Position numbers and translations under genes: made by a program. A DNA stretch of 64,000 bases from contig NZ_LMFP01000028.1 of the NCBI RefSeq assembly GCF_001426885.1, positions 1,340,067 through 1,404,066 of the forward strand, given 5' to 3'. The notes under the pieces are model-generated. The model saw only the letters and a list, made by a program, of their open reading frames with translations. It was not told where the DNA came from and ran no database searches. This DNA comes from Pelomonas sp. Root1444 (GTDB lineage: Bacteria > Pseudomonadota > Gammaproteobacteria > Burkholderiales > Burkholderiaceae_C). This document shows, piece by piece, positions 7,695 to 17,074 of this stretch (positions are counted from its first letter, which is position 1; the number at the start of each line of letters is the position of its first letter).

Positions 7695-9740
7695 ATGCCC
7701 CGCCAGCTCTTCGTCACCACCGCCCTGCCCTATGCGAACGCCGGTTTCCACATCGGCCACATCATGGAGTACACGCAGGCCGACATCTGGGTGCGCTTCC
7801 AGCGCATGGCGGGCTCCGAGGTGCACTTCGTCTGCGCGGACGACGCCCACGGCGCGCCGATCATGATCGCGGCCGAGAAGGCCGGCAAGACGCCGCAGGA
7901 CTTCGTCGCGGCCATAGCGGCGGGCCGCAAGCAGTACCTTGACGGCTTTCACATCAGCTTCGACAACTGGCATTCGACCGACGGGCCGGAGAACCACGAG
8001 TTGTCCAAGGCCGTCTACCTCGCGCTGCGCCGCAACGAGCTGATCGAGACCAAGACCATCGAGCAGTTCTTCGACCCCGACAAGGCGATGTTCCTGCCGG
8101 ACCGCTTCATCAAGGGCGAATGCCCCAAATGCGGTGCGAAGGACCAGTACGGCGACTCCTGCGAAGTCTGCGGCGCCGTCTACGCGCCCACCGAGCTGAA
8201 GAACCCGTACTCGGTGCTGTCCGGCGCGACGCCGGTGCTCAAGACCAGCGAGCATTTCTTCTTCAAGTTGAGCGACCCGCGCTGCGTCGAGTTCCTCGAG
8301 CAGTGGACGCAGACGCCCGGCCGCCTGCAGTCCGAGGTGTTGAACAAGATCCGCGAATGGTTCGCGACCGACGAGGACGGCGCCAACAAGCTCAGCGACT
8401 GGGACATCAGCCGCGACGCGCCCTACTTCGGCATCGAGATCCCCGACGCGCCGGGCAAGTACTTCTACGTCTGGCTGGACGCGCCCGTCGGCTACCTCGC
8501 GTCGCTGAAGAACTACTTCGGCAAGACCGGCAAGGACTTCGACGCCTTCATGGCGGACCCGTCGGTGGAGCAGGTGCACTTCATCGGCAAGGACATCACC
8601 TACTTCCACACGCTGTTCTGGCCCGCCATGCTGCACTTCAGCGGGCGCAAGACGCCCGACCACGTCTTCGTGCACGGCTTCATGACCGTCAACGGCGGCG
8701 AGAAGATGAGCAAGAGCCGCGGCACCGGCCTGGACCCGCTGAAGTACCTCAGCCTCGGCCTGAACGCCGAATGGCTGCGCTACTACATCGCCGCCAAGCT
8801 CAACGCCAAGGTCGAGGACATCGACTTCAACCCCGAAGACTTCGCGGCCCGCGTCAACAGCGACCTGGTCGGCAAGTACATCAACATCGCTTCGCGCGCC
8901 GCCGGCTTCCTGAGCAAGCGCTTCGACGGCAGGCTGAGCGGCGACCTCGGCGTCGAAGGCCGCACGCTGCTGGACACGCTGCGCGCGCACAGCGCCGCGA
9001 TCGCCGAGCTGTACGAGACGCGCGAATTCGGCAAGGCGCTGCGCGAGATCATGGCGCTGGCCGACAAGGTCAACGAGTTCGTCGACCAGCACAAGCCCTG
9101 GGAGCTGGCCAAGCAGGACGGCATGGACGCCGCACTGCACGACGTCTGCAGCGTCTGCATCGAGGCTTTCCGGCTGCTGACGATCTACCTGAAGCCCGTA
9201 CTGCCGGCACTGGCCGCACACGTCGAGGCCTTCCTGAAGATCGAACCGCTGCAATGGACCGACAGCGCCCGCGCGCTGGGCGCCCACCAGATCGGCGGCT
9301 ACCAGCACCTGATGCAGCGCGTCGACATCGCCAAGGTCGAGCAGCTGTTCGAAGCGCCGCCAGCGCCCAAGGTGGTGCCGGGCGGCGAGGACATCGCCCC
9401 CGAAATCAAGATCGACGACTTCGCCAAGGTCGACCTGCGCATCGCCAGGATCGTCAAGGCGGAGCACGTCGAGGGCTCCGACAAGCTGCTGCGGCTGACG
9501 CTGGACGCCGGCGAGGGCCGCATGCGCAACGTCTTCAGCGGCATCAAGTCGGCCTACAGGCCCGAGGACCTGGAAGGCAAGCTGACGGTGCTGGTCGCCA
9601 ACCTCGCGCCGCGCAAGATGAAATTCGGCGTCAGCGAAGGCATGGTCCTTGCTGCCAGCCATGCCGATGAGAAATCCACCCCCGGCATCTTCGTTCTCGA
9701 GCCCCACGACGGTGCCCAGCCAGGCATGCGAGTTCGCTGA
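7695..9740 (+). CDS. metG: Methionine--tRNA ligase
   Basis: A 681-residue class I aminoacyl-tRNA synthetase. The HIGH motif is at residues 19-22 (HIGH), the zinc knuckle CPKCG...CEVCG at about 143-160, and the KMSKS loop near residue 336. The anticodon-binding helical domain follows, then a C-terminal EMAP/OB-fold tRNA-binding domain ([26 protein letters not shown]) that supports dimerisation. Length and domain order equal those of E. coli MetG. It charges initiator and elongator tRNA-Met in the cytosol. The long open frame on the opposite strand is a codon-bias shadow. Confidence 0.98.
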   Translation: MPRQLFVTTALPYANAGFHIGHIMEYTQADIWVRFQRMAGSEVHFVCADDAHGAPIMIAAEKAGKTPQDFVAAIAAGRKQYLDGFHISFDNWHSTDGPENHELSKAVYLALRRNELIETKTIEQFFDPDKAMFLPDRFIKGECPKCGAKDQYGDSCEVCGAVYAPTELKNPYSVLSGATPVLKTSEHFFFKLSDPRCVEFLEQWTQTPGRLQSEVLNKIREWFATDEDGANKLSDWDISRDAPYFGIEIPDAPGKYFYVWLDAPVGYLASLKNYFGKTGKDFDAFMADPSVEQVHFIGKDITYFHTLFWPAMLHFSGRKTPDHVFVHGFMTVNGGEKMSKSRGTGLDPLKYLSLGLNAEWLRYYIAAKLNAKVEDIDFNPEDFAARVNSDLVGKYINIASRAAGFLSKRFDGRLSGDLGVEGRTLLDTLRAHSAAIAELYETREFGKALREIMALADKVNEFVDQHKPWELAKQDGMDAALHDVCSVCIEAFRLLTIYLKPVLPALAAHVEAFLKIEPLQWTDSARALGAHQIGGYQHLMQRVDIAKVEQLFEAPPAPKVVPGGEDIAPEIKIDDFAKVDLRIARIVKAEHVEGSDKLLRLTLDAGEGRMRNVFSGIKSAYRPEDLEGKLTVLVANLAPRKMKFGVSEGMVLAASHADEKSTPGIFVLEPHDGAQPGMRVR

Positions 9741-9798
9741 AGCGCGCGACGGACCGCCCCAAAATCGGGGCCTCCGCCGCCTGATGACCCGAGCCGCC

Positions 9799-10542
9799 AT
9801 GCCCACCGACTACGCGCGCCGACTGCTGGCCATAGAACGCACCGCCGAGGGCAACGCCCACCTGGGCTGGATGTTGGCCTTCGTGGCCGGCGCGACCAAT
9901 GCCGGCGGCTTCCTGGCCGTGCAGCAGTACACCTCGCACATGACCGGCATGGTCTCGGCCGCGGCCGACGGCATCGTGCTCGGCCAGCCTCAGGCGCTGG
10001 CCACGGCGGCGGGCGCGCTGCTGGCCTTCGGCGCCGGCGCCGCCTGCACCTCGCTGCTCGTCAACTTCGGCCGGCAGCGCCAGGCGCACAGCATCTTCGC
10101 GCTGCCGCTGCTGCTGGAAGCCGCCTGCCTGATCGTCTTCGGCCTGATGGGCGCCTGGCTGGCGGGCCTGCAGGCGGTGTTCATCCCGGCGGCCGTGGCG
10201 GTGCTGTGCTTCACGATGGGCCTGCAGAACGCGCTGATCACCAAGGTCTCGCGCGCCGAGATCCGCACCACCCATGTGACCGGCATCGTCACCGACATCG
10301 GCATCGAGATCGGCCGCTTCCTCTACAGCCTGGGCGGCACGCCGGTGCAAGGCAATGCCGCCAAGCTGCGCCTGCTGGCCGGCCTGCTGCTGGCGTTCGC
10401 GGTGGGCGGCGTGACGGGCGCCTGGGCCTTCAAGGCCCTGGGCTACGCGGCGACGCTGCCCTTGGCCGCACTGCTCGCCTTCCTCGGCGCCGTGCCGGCG
10501 TTCGACGACCTCGACCGGCTGCGCGCCCGACCCACCGACTAA
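9799..10542 (+). CDS. YoaK family (DUF1275) integral membrane protein
   Basis: A 247-residue polytopic membrane protein with about six hydrophobic segments. The N-terminal NAHLGWMLAFVAGATNAGGFLAVQQYTSHMTG and the mid-protein CFTMGLQNALITKVSRAEIRTTHVTGIVTDIGIEIGR blocks are diagnostic for DUF1275/YoaK. Transport function is suspected for the family but not shown. The ATG giving MPTDYARRL is preferred because family proteins begin just before such a basic stretch; an ATG five codons upstream is possible. Confidence 0.85.
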   Translation: MPTDYARRLLAIERTAEGNAHLGWMLAFVAGATNAGGFLAVQQYTSHMTGMVSAAADGIVLGQPQALATAAGALLAFGAGAACTSLLVNFGRQRQAHSIFALPLLLEAACLIVFGLMGAWLAGLQAVFIPAAVAVLCFTMGLQNALITKVSRAEIRTTHVTGIVTDIGIEIGRFLYSLGGTPVQGNAAKLRLLAGLLLAFAVGGVTGAWAFKALGYAATLPLAALLAFLGAVPAFDDLDRLRARPTD

Positions 10543-10570
10543 AATCGGCGGATTCGTTTGCGAGACCACC

Positions 10571-10774
10571 ATGCCGCTGTTCTGGAAGCCCTACAAGTCC
10601 GAAGTCACCGCCTTCATCGAGCAGCTCAAGGCCCAGCGCCCGACGCTGGAAGCCGAGCAGCGCGCCGGCCGCGCCCTGCTGTGGGACAAGGAGCAGGACC
10701 GCAGCGCCCAGGCCGGCTTCAACGAAGCCAAGGTGCCCCAGCAGCCCTACGTCTATCAGACTTCCGGCAAGTAA
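10571..10774 (+). CDS. DUF3460 family small protein
   Basis: A 67-residue protein with the DUF3460 pattern: an N-terminal FWKPYKSEVTAFIEQLKAQRPTLEAEQRAGRALLWDK and a C-terminal PQQPYVYQ. The family is small, cytosolic and largely restricted to Betaproteobacteria, usually next to scpA, as here. Function unknown. It ends seven bases before the scpA start, so it is almost certainly cotranscribed with it. Confidence 0.85.
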   Translation: MPLFWKPYKSEVTAFIEQLKAQRPTLEAEQRAGRALLWDKEQDRSAQAGFNEAKVPQQPYVYQTSGK

Positions 10775-10780
10775 GCCTTG

Positions 10781-11626
10781 ATGGCCGTGGCTGACGAAGC
10801 CAGCCAGGCGGCATCCGCCGACTCGGGGCTGCCCGAGGTCGTCGATGCGGTCGCGGTGGCCCGCCTGTATGGCGAGCCGCTGTTCCAGATGCCGCTGGAC
10901 CTCTACATCCCGCCGGATGCACTGGAGGTCTTCCTCGAAGCCTTCCAGGGCCCGCTGGACCTGCTGCTGTACCTGATCCGCAAGCAGAACTTCAACATCC
11001 TCGACATCCCGCTGGCCGACGTGACGCGCCAGTACCTGAGCTATGTCGAGCAGATCCGCCGCCACAACCTGGAGCTGGCCAGCGAGTACCTGCTGATGGC
11101 CGCGATGCTGATCGAGATCAAGTCGCGCATGCTGCTGCCGCCCAAGAAGAGCGAGGACGGCAAGGAGGCCGAAGACCCGCGGGCCGAGCTGGTGCGCCGG
11201 TTGCTTGAGTACGAGCAGATGAAGCTGGCCGCCGCGCGCCTGGACCGCCTGCCGCAGCTGGGCCGCGACTTCCTGCGCGCCCAGGTCCACATCGAGCAAT
11301 CGCTGACGCCGCGCTTCCCCGATGTCGACACCAACGACCTGCGGGAGGCCTGGCTGGACATCCTCAAGCGCGCCAAGCTCAACCAGCACCACAAGATCAG
11401 CCGCGAGCAGCTGTCGGTGCGCGAGCACATGAGCATCGTGCTGCGCCGGCTGCAGGGTCAGCGCTTCGTCGAGTTCGAGGCCTTGTTCGACGTGACGCGC
11501 GGCCAGGCCGTGCTCGTCGTCACCTTCATCGCGATGCTGGAGTTGGCCAAAGAGCGCCTGCTGGAGATCACGCAGGCCGAGGCGTTTGCGCCGATCTACG
11601 TGCGGCTGGCCTACTCGGCCAACTGA
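10781..11626 (+). CDS. scpA: Segregation and condensation protein A
   Basis: A 281-residue kleisin of the bacterial SMC condensin. The N-terminal YIPPDALEVFLEAFQGPLDLLLYLIRKQNFNILDIPLADVTRQYL block is the SMC-neck-binding helix bundle, followed by EYLLMAAMLIEIKSRMLLP. The C-terminal winged helix (FEALFDVTRGQAVLVVTFIAMLELAKERLLEI) binds the SMC head. It begins with about 40 extra residues typical of Burkholderiales versions. scpB is not adjacent. The convergent DUF808 gene ends eleven bases away. Confidence 0.95.
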   Translation: MAVADEASQAASADSGLPEVVDAVAVARLYGEPLFQMPLDLYIPPDALEVFLEAFQGPLDLLLYLIRKQNFNILDIPLADVTRQYLSYVEQIRRHNLELASEYLLMAAMLIEIKSRMLLPPKKSEDGKEAEDPRAELVRRLLEYEQMKLAAARLDRLPQLGRDFLRAQVHIEQSLTPRFPDVDTNDLREAWLDILKRAKLNQHHKISREQLSVREHMSIVLRRLQGQRFVEFEALFDVTRGQAVLVVTFIAMLELAKERLLEITQAEAFAPIYVRLAYSAN

Positions 11627-11636
11627 TCTCTTCGGA

Positions 11637-12542
11637 TCACTTCCCGCGCAGCTTCTGCACCGTCATCACGCCGGCCAGCACCAGCGCGCCGGCCGCAACA
11701 CCCACCAGCGCATTGGCGCCGTTCTCCAGCACCGCCGCCACCAGCCAGGCCTTGCCTTCGGACAGATGCACGATGGCATGGTGCAGTGGCCCAATGCCGT
11801 GCACGAGGATGCCGCCACCGACGAGGAACATCGCGGCGGTGCCCAGCACCGACAGCGCCTTCATCAGCCGCGGCGCCGCCGCCAGCAGGCCACGGCCCAC
11901 GGCCCGGGTTGCCGCACCGCTGCGCCGGGACAGCCACAGGCCCGCGTCGTCCATCTTCACGATGCCGGCCACCAGGCCATAGACGCCAACCGTCATCACC
12001 AGCGACACGACCACCAGCACGGCCAACTGGCTCTGGAACGACGCGCCGGCCACCGTGCCCAGCGAGATCACGATGATCTCGGCCGACAGGATGAAGTCGG
12101 TGCGCACCGCGCCCTTGACCTTGTCGCGCTCGAAGGTCGCCATGTCCACCTGCGGGTCGGCGATCGCCTTGACCAGCTCTTCGTGGTGCGCCTTGTCCTC
12201 CTCCGCGCTGTGCAGGAACTTGTGCGCCAGCTTCTCGAAGCCCTCGAAGCACAGGAAGGCGCCGCCGATCATCAGCAGCGGCGTGATGGCCCAGGGCGCG
12301 AAGGCCGCGATCGCCAGCGCCGCCGGCACGAGGATGGCCTTGTTCAGCAGCGAGCCGCGCGCCACCGCCCACACCACCGGCAACTCCCGGTCGGCGTTGA
12401 CGCCGGTGACCTGCTGCGCGTTCAGCGCCAGGTCGTCGCCCAGCACGCCGGCGGTCTTCTTGGCGGCGACCTTGGTCATGGTCGCCACGTCGTCGAGGAT
12501 GGTGGCGATGTCGTCGAGAAGAACAAGCAGGCTGGAGGCCAT
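11637..12542 (-). CDS. DUF808 (YedI-like) membrane protein
   Basis: A 301-residue inner-membrane protein of the DUF808/YedI family. It opens with [42 protein letters not shown], the family signature, followed by TM segments around [31 protein letters not shown], then the [38 protein letters not shown] block and further TM helices. Function is not established. It stands alone between convergent scpA and the codirectional MaoC gene. Confidence 0.85.
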   Translation of the reverse strand: MASSLLVLLDDIATILDDVATMTKVAAKKTAGVLGDDLALNAQQVTGVNADRELPVVWAVARGSLLNKAILVPAALAIAAFAPWAITPLLMIGGAFLCFEGFEKLAHKFLHSAEEDKAHHEELVKAIADPQVDMATFERDKVKGAVRTDFILSAEIIVISLGTVAGASFQSQLAVLVVVSLVMTVGVYGLVAGIVKMDDAGLWLSRRSGAATRAVGRGLLAAAPRLMKALSVLGTAAMFLVGGGILVHGIGPLHHAIVHLSEGKAWLVAAVLENGANALVGVAAGALVLAGVMTVQKLRGK

Positions 12543-12596
12543 GGGGCGCGGTGCGGTCGTGGAGAACGGCCGCGATGCTATCCGGCTCCGCCCGGT

Positions 12597-13052
12597 CTAG
12601 CGGTAATGACGGGCCAGGCTCTCGGCCACGCAGACCGGCTTGGCCGCGCCCTCGGCCTCGATGGCCACCTCCACCGTCAGCTGCTTCGCGCCGCCCGCCA
12701 CGTCGTCCAGCGCCAGCAGCTTGAAAGCCGCGCGCAGCCGGCTGCCCACCGGCACCGGCGCGGTGAAGCGCACCTTGTTCAGGCCGTAGTTGACGACCAT
12801 GCGCGTCTCGCGCACCGAGAAGCCGGTCTCGAAGAAATACGGGATCAGCGACAGCGTCAGGAAGCCGTGCACGATGGGCCCGCCGAAAGGCCCGGTTCTG
12901 GCGCGCTCGGGGTCGACGTGGATCCACTGGCGGTCCTCGGTCGCCTCGGCGAAGGCATTGACGCGGGATTGATCGACGGTGATCCAGTCACTGTGGCCCA
13001 GGGGCTGGCCGATCAGGGCTTGAAGATCGGCGAGGGTCTCGAAGATGCGCAT
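12597..13052 (-). CDS. MaoC family dehydratase (enoyl-CoA hydratase type)
   Basis: A 151-residue single hot-dog-fold hydratase. The MaoC active-site segment NAFAEATEDRQWIHVDPERA carries the catalytic Asp/His pair, followed by GPIVHGFLTLSLIPYF. It resembles NodN/R-hydratase-like proteins that hydrate 2-enoyl-CoA in fatty-acid or PHA metabolism; the exact acyl substrate is open. The ATG chosen gives MRIFETLADL, the standard N-terminus. Upstream in-frame sequence overlaps kefF and is not protein-like. It is divergent from kefF by 50 bases. Confidence 0.85.
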   Translation of the reverse strand: MRIFETLADLQALIGQPLGHSDWITVDQSRVNAFAEATEDRQWIHVDPERARTGPFGGPIVHGFLTLSLIPYFFETGFSVRETRMVVNYGLNKVRFTAPVPVGSRLRAAFKLLALDDVAGGAKQLTVEVAIEAEGAAKPVCVAESLARHYR

Positions 13053-13102
13053 GGGGTGGGCTGCGGCAAAGCTGTCGTGCAGGCACGGTAACCTAGCCGA
13101 CC

Positions 13103-13753
13103 ATGCCTGACAGTACCCCCCGCGACATCCTCGTCCTCGCCGCCCACCCCGACCTGGCCGGCTCCCATGCGACCCGCAGCGTGCTCGACGCACTGCGGGC
13201 CTCGCCCGCCGCCGGGCGGGTGGAGCTGCGCGACCTCTACCGCCTCTACCCGGACTTCCACATCCACATCGACGCCGAGCAGCGCGCCCTCGAAGCCGCG
13301 CGGCTTGTCGTCATGCTGCACCCCATCTACTGGTACAGCATGCCGGCGCTGCAGAAGCTCTGGCTGGACGAAGTGCCGCGCCTGGGCTGGGCCTACGGCC
13401 CCGGCGGCACGGCCTTGCACGGCAAGGATTTCTGGCTGGTCGGCTCCACCGGCGGCGGCGCTGAGGCCTATGCGCCGGGCGGCCACAACCACCACCCCAT
13501 CGAGGCCTTCCTGCTGCCCTACGAACAATCAGCCAAGACCTGCGGCATGCACTACCTGCCGCCCCAGATCCTGCACGCCGCCCACCGCGCGACCGACGAA
13601 GAGATCGCCGCCCATGCCGCACTGTTCGTGAAGCGGCTGCTGCACTACCCCGAGTGGTGCCGGGCCCTCGCGGCGCCGGAGGTGGGCGACGAGGAGGCGG
13701 TGGCGCTGGACGAGCGGCCGCCGTTGTTCTCGCCCTTGGGAGCCGCGGAATGA
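13103..13753 (+). CDS. kefF: NAD(P)H oxidoreductase, glutathione-regulated K+ efflux ancillary protein
   Basis: A 216-residue flavodoxin-fold quinone reductase of the KefF/MdaB type. It has ILVLAAHPDLAGSHA at the FMN site, HPIYWYSMPALQKLWLDEV, and the GGAEAYAPGGHNHHPIEAFLLPYEQSAKTCGM block shared by KefF/KefG. KefF binds the cytosolic domain of the KefC antiporter and is needed for full efflux activity during electrophile stress. The stop overlaps the kefC start (ATGA), which supports a paired function. Confidence 0.9.
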   Translation: MPDSTPRDILVLAAHPDLAGSHATRSVLDALRASPAAGRVELRDLYRLYPDFHIHIDAEQRALEAARLVVMLHPIYWYSMPALQKLWLDEVPRLGWAYGPGGTALHGKDFWLVGSTGGGAEAYAPGGHNHHPIEAFLLPYEQSAKTCGMHYLPPQILHAAHRATDEEIAAHAALFVKRLLHYPEWCRALAAPEVGDEEAVALDERPPLFSPLGAAE

Positions 13754-15597
13754 GCCACGGCGCCTGGCTGCAACTGCCCCTGGTCTTTCTCGCCGCCGCG
13801 GTGCTGGCCGTGCCGCTGGCGCGCTGGCTGCGGCTGGGCTCCATCCTCGGCTACCTCGTCGCCGGCGTGCTCATCGGGCCGGCCGTGCTGGGGCTGATTC
13901 CCGAGTCCACCGCCATCCCCGAGGTGGCGGAACTGGGCGTCGTGCTGATGCTGTTCCTCGTCGGCCTGGAACTGGAGCCCAAGCGGCTGTGGGCCATGCG
14001 CCGGCCCATCTTCGGCTGGGGCAGCGTGCAGCTGCTGGGCTGCGCGGCGGCGCTGGCCGTGGTGGGGCTGTGCCTGGGCTACCCGTGGCGCCTGACGGTC
14101 GTCGTCAGCCTGGGGCTAGCCATGTCGTCCACGGCCGTCGCGCTGGCCGTGATGGCTGAGCGCAACCTCGGCCGCACAACAGCGGGCGAGAGCATCCTGT
14201 CGGTCGCGCTGCTGCAGGACATCGCCGCCATCCCGGTGCTGGCCCTCGTGCCCATCCTGGCGGTCAGCGGCGCGCATGACGACGGCGACGGCAAGACCTG
14301 GCTGGCGGCGGCCAAGGCCATCGGCGCCATCGTCGTCATCATCTTCGGCGGCCGCCTGCTGCTGCGCCCGGCGCTGCGCTGGATCGCGCACAGCAAGACG
14401 CCCGAGATCTTCACCGCCGCGGCGCTGCTGCTGGTGCTGGGGACCGCGGCGCTGATGCAGTTGGTCGGCCTGTCCATGGCCCTGGGCGCCTTCCTGGCCG
14501 GCGTGCTGCTCGCCGAGAGCGAGTACCGCCGCGAGCTGGAGACCGACCTGGAGCCCTTCAAGGGGCTGCTGCTGGGCCTGTTCTTCATCGCCGTCGGCAT
14601 GGGTCTGGACCTGAAGGCCGTGGCCGCCCAGCCGGGCCTCGTCGTGCTGCTGGTCACGGCGCTGCTGGCCTGCAAGATCCTCGTGCTGGCCACGATGGCC
14701 AAGGCGATGAAGATTCCGCTGGTCGAGCGGCCCGCCTTCGTCATCCTGCTGGCCCAAGGCGGCGAGTTCGGCTTCGTCGTGTTCCAGCTCGCGCAGAGCG
14801 AAGGCATGATCAACGCGGCGCAGAACTCGGCGCTGGTCGCGTCCGTCGCGCTGTCGCTGGCGCTGACGCCGCTGCTGCTGACGGGCGGCGACCGCCTGAT
14901 GTCACAGAAGCTCGCGCGCCGCGCTGCCAGGAAGCGCGGCGAGGCGCCACCCCCGCCGCCCGCGCCCATCATCATTGCCGGCAGCGGCCGCTACGGTCAG
15001 GTCGTCGCCCGCATGCTGCGCTCCAATGGCATCGAGGCCACCGTGCTGGACCACGACTCCGAGGCCATCGAGAGCCTGCGCCGCTTCGGCTGGACCGTTT
15101 ACTACGGCGACGCGACGCGGCTGGACATGCTCAAGACCGCGGGCGCGGCGACGGCGCGCATCCTGGTCATCGCCATCGACGACATCGGCCAGAGCGTGGA
15201 GATTGCCGAGCTGGCGCGCGAGCACTTCCCGCAGCTGACCGTCGTCGCACGCGCCCGCAACGTGCAGCACTACTACCAGCTGCATGAAGCCGGCGTGCGC
15301 CACATCGAGCGCGAGACCTTCGACTCGGCGCTGATGAGCGCGCGCAGCGTGCTGGAGCTGACCGGCATGGAGCCCCATGCCGCGCGACGCCAGGCCATGC
15401 GCTTTCGGCGCCACAACATCGAGGTGCTCGGCCGCATGGTGCCGCTGCAGGGCGACGAGAACGCGCTGATCGCCGCCGCCAAGCTGGGCCGCCAGCAGTT
15501 CGAGCAGCAGATGGCGGCCGAGCGCGAGGCCGAGGAGGCGCACCGCCGCGCCCAGCGCACCGGCTGGGATCGGCCGGACGCAGGACCGGCGGCGTGA
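13750..15597 (+). CDS. kefC: Glutathione-regulated potassium-efflux antiporter (KefB/KefC type)
   Basis: A 615-residue monovalent cation:proton antiporter-2. About a dozen TM segments fill residues 1-385. A TrkA-N (RCK) domain begins with IIIAGSGRYGQVVARML, followed by VLDHD and YYGDATRLDML. The antiporter core shows EFGFVVFQLAQ, typical of KefC. It exchanges K+ for H+ in the inner membrane and is gated by glutathione adducts, protecting against electrophiles. The start was chosen by the 4-base ATGA overlap with kefF. The last about 30 residues are a charged alanine/glutamate-rich tail. KefB versus KefC cannot be settled here. Confidence 0.9.
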   Translation: MSHGAWLQLPLVFLAAAVLAVPLARWLRLGSILGYLVAGVLIGPAVLGLIPESTAIPEVAELGVVLMLFLVGLELEPKRLWAMRRPIFGWGSVQLLGCAAALAVVGLCLGYPWRLTVVVSLGLAMSSTAVALAVMAERNLGRTTAGESILSVALLQDIAAIPVLALVPILAVSGAHDDGDGKTWLAAAKAIGAIVVIIFGGRLLLRPALRWIAHSKTPEIFTAAALLLVLGTAALMQLVGLSMALGAFLAGVLLAESEYRRELETDLEPFKGLLLGLFFIAVGMGLDLKAVAAQPGLVVLLVTALLACKILVLATMAKAMKIPLVERPAFVILLAQGGEFGFVVFQLAQSEGMINAAQNSALVASVALSLALTPLLLTGGDRLMSQKLARRAARKRGEAPPPPPAPIIIAGSGRYGQVVARMLRSNGIEATVLDHDSEAIESLRRFGWTVYYGDATRLDMLKTAGAATARILVIAIDDIGQSVEIAELAREHFPQLTVVARARNVQHYYQLHEAGVRHIERETFDSALMSARSVLELTGMEPHAARRQAMRFRRHNIEVLGRMVPLQGDENALIAAAKLGRQQFEQQMAAEREAEEAHRRAQRTGWDRPDAGPAA

Positions 15598-15726
15598 GGG
15601 CAGCGCCCGAAGCGCCAGACCAGCGGGCGTGCAGCGCTGCTTACCGAAGTGGTGAGGCGCGCGCAGTCGCTCGGATGTTGACGCGCCGAGCCGTTCGCTG
15701 ACTGGCGACCGGTCAGCTGCCGCATG

Positions 15727-15753
15727 CAGGCTGAGACAAGCAGGCTGAGACAA
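15727..15753. repeat. Two-copy 14-base tandem repeat
   Basis: The word CAGGCTGAGACAA occurs twice with a 14-base period, ending seven bases before the DUF1841 start codon. It overlaps where the ribosome-binding site should be. It may be slippage-prone, or merely a small duplication. Confidence 0.6.
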
Positions 15754-15760
15754 TCGCGAC

Positions 15761-16192
15761 ATGTTTGCCCCGTCCCAGCTCGAAGTCCGGCGCTTCTTCT
15801 GCGCCACCTACCGCAAGTGGCGCGACGGCGCGCCGCTGATCCCGATGGAGGCACTGGCGGCGGACTGGATCGCGGAGCACCCGGAATACCACGCCGAGCT
15901 GGCCGACGAGGCCGCGGCGCTGGAGAAGGTCTACACGGTGGAGGAAGGTCGCACCAACCCCTTCCTGCACCTGTCCATGCACCTGACGATCACCGAGCAG
16001 CATGCCATCGACCAGCCCTCAGGCATCCGCCAGGCCATCGACCTGCTCGCTGCCAAGCGCAATTCGCGCCATGAAGCCCACCACACCGCGATGGACGCCC
16101 TGGGAGAGATGATCTGGGCCTCGCAGCGCAGCGGCCTGCCGCCGGACGGTCACGCCTACCTCGACGCGGTGCGCCGCAAGGCCACCACCTGA
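15761..16192 (+). CDS. DUF1841 family protein
   Basis: A 143-residue soluble protein. The pattern FAPSQLEVRRFFCATYRKWRDGAPLIPMEALAADWIAEHPEYHAEL, then NPFLHLSMHLTITEQHAIDQPSGIR and HEAHHTAMDALGEMIWASQRSG, is diagnostic of DUF1841, a family of Beta- and Gammaproteobacteria with no known activity. The conserved histidines (HLSMH, HEAHH) could bind metal, but that is only inference. It is followed by a long imperfect hairpin (16206-16239) with inner stem CGCGTT/AACGCG, which may end transcription. Confidence 0.85.
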   Translation: MFAPSQLEVRRFFCATYRKWRDGAPLIPMEALAADWIAEHPEYHAELADEAAALEKVYTVEEGRTNPFLHLSMHLTITEQHAIDQPSGIRQAIDLLAAKRNSRHEAHHTAMDALGEMIWASQRSGLPPDGHAYLDAVRRKATT

Positions 16193-16293
16193 GGCTAAAC
16201 AGCCCCTCGCCCAGCCTCGCGTTGCTGAACGCGGGCGAGTCCGGTGGGTCCCCGGGGTAATGCGAAACGCAGAAATGAGTTGAGGCCGATCGC

Positions 16294-16323
16294 TTGACGA
16301 ACCTACCAATAGGTAGGTAAATT
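16294..16323 (+). promoter_or_regulatory. tetR promoter with embedded palindromic operator
   Basis: The operator ACCTACC-aata-GGTAGGT (16301-16318) lies exactly between a -35-like TTGACG (16294-16299) and a -10-like TAAATT (16318-16323) spaced by 18 bases. A protein bound here would block RNA polymerase, the usual design for TetR self-repression. A second near-identical site precedes the downstream dehydrogenase. Confidence 0.7.
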
Positions 16324-16361
16324 GATGCCATCGAACCTCAGTGCCGGCTTGCCGGTCTGCC

Positions 16362-16946
16362 ATGAAGCACTTCTCCGAATTGAGCCCCGCCGCGGAACGG
16401 GTGGTCGATGCCGCCGAGAGCCTGCTGCAGCTGCAAGGCTACAACGGCTTCTCGTATGACGACGTGGCGCAGCTGATCGGCATCAAGAAGCCCAGCGTGC
16501 ATCATCACTTCGCCACCAAGGCCGATCTGGCCGCCATGGTGGTGCAGCGCTACACGCATCGCTTCCGCGAAGAGTTGTTGCGCATCGAGGGCGCCCATGC
16601 GCGGGCCCGTGACCGGCTGGCGGCGTATGCCGAGCTGTTCGACCGCACCTTTGCGCGCGAGCGCCGGCTCTGCGTCTGCGGCATGCTGGGGGCGGAGGCG
16701 CATGACCTGCCGCAAGGTGTGCGGGACGAGGTGGCACGCTTCTTCGACGTCAATCTGCGCTGGCTGAGCGACAGCTTCGCGCTGGGCCGCCGCGAGGGCG
16801 GGCTGGGCCCACGCGCCGAGTCCGAGGCACTCGCTCGGGCCTACCTCTGCGCTCTGGAAGGCGCGATGGTGGTGGGCCGCGGCCTGGCGGACGACCAGCG
16901 CCCGACCGCCGTGGGCACCGCGATGCTGGACCTCTGCTGGCATTGA
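16362..16946 (+). CDS. TetR/AcrR family transcriptional regulator
   Basis: A 194-residue repressor. The N-terminal helix-turn-helix is seen in ERVVDAAESLLQLQGYNGFSYDDVAQLIGIKKPSVHHHFATKADLAAMVVQRY, and the all-helical ligand-binding half follows, with CGMLGAEAHDLPQGVRDEV. Similar regulators of stress or solvent-responsive oxidoreductases share this C-terminal pattern, but the ligand is unknown. The ATG is used; an in-frame GTG seven codons upstream is the alternative. Near-identical palindromes upstream of this gene and of the following dehydrogenase indicate autoregulation and a shared regulon. Confidence 0.88.
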   Translation: MKHFSELSPAAERVVDAAESLLQLQGYNGFSYDDVAQLIGIKKPSVHHHFATKADLAAMVVQRYTHRFREELLRIEGAHARARDRLAAYAELFDRTFARERRLCVCGMLGAEAHDLPQGVRDEVARFFDVNLRWLSDSFALGRREGGLGPRAESEALARAYLCALEGAMVVGRGLADDQRPTAVGTAMLDLCWH

Positions 16947-16989
16947 CTTAGGCCGGTCGCACCACCGCCATCCATCCCGACATTCCCCG

Positions 16990-17013
16990 GGCACCCGCGC
17001 GAGCGGGGGTGCC
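16990..17013 (+). terminator. Hairpin after tetR
   Basis: GGCACCC (16990-16996) pairs with GGGTGCC (17007-17013) across a GC-rich loop, 44 bases past the tetR stop and just before the second operator. There is no run of T after it, so it is only a possible terminator or attenuator. Confidence 0.3.
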
Positions 17014-17038
17014 GTCACGGGCTCAGTCCGCTCGCGAA

Positions 17039-17056
17039 ACCTACCAATTGGTAGGT
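17039..17056 (+). promoter_or_regulatory. Perfect palindromic operator of the dehydrogenase gene
   Basis: ACCTACCAATTGGTAGGT is an 18-base perfect palindrome with the same half-sites as the site in front of tetR (only the centre differs, AATT versus AATA). It lies 18 bases before the dehydrogenase start, followed by the strong ribosome-binding site GAAGGAGA. It is presumed to be bound by the TetR protein encoded just upstream. Confidence 0.8.
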
Positions 17057-17074
17057 AGTTTGAAGGAGATTTTC

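Noticed and set aside
7560..9806. Leftward open frame of about 750 codons opposite metG
   Set aside because: metG is certain on the other strand. The antisense translation lacks hydrophobic-core patterns and is a GC-driven artefact.
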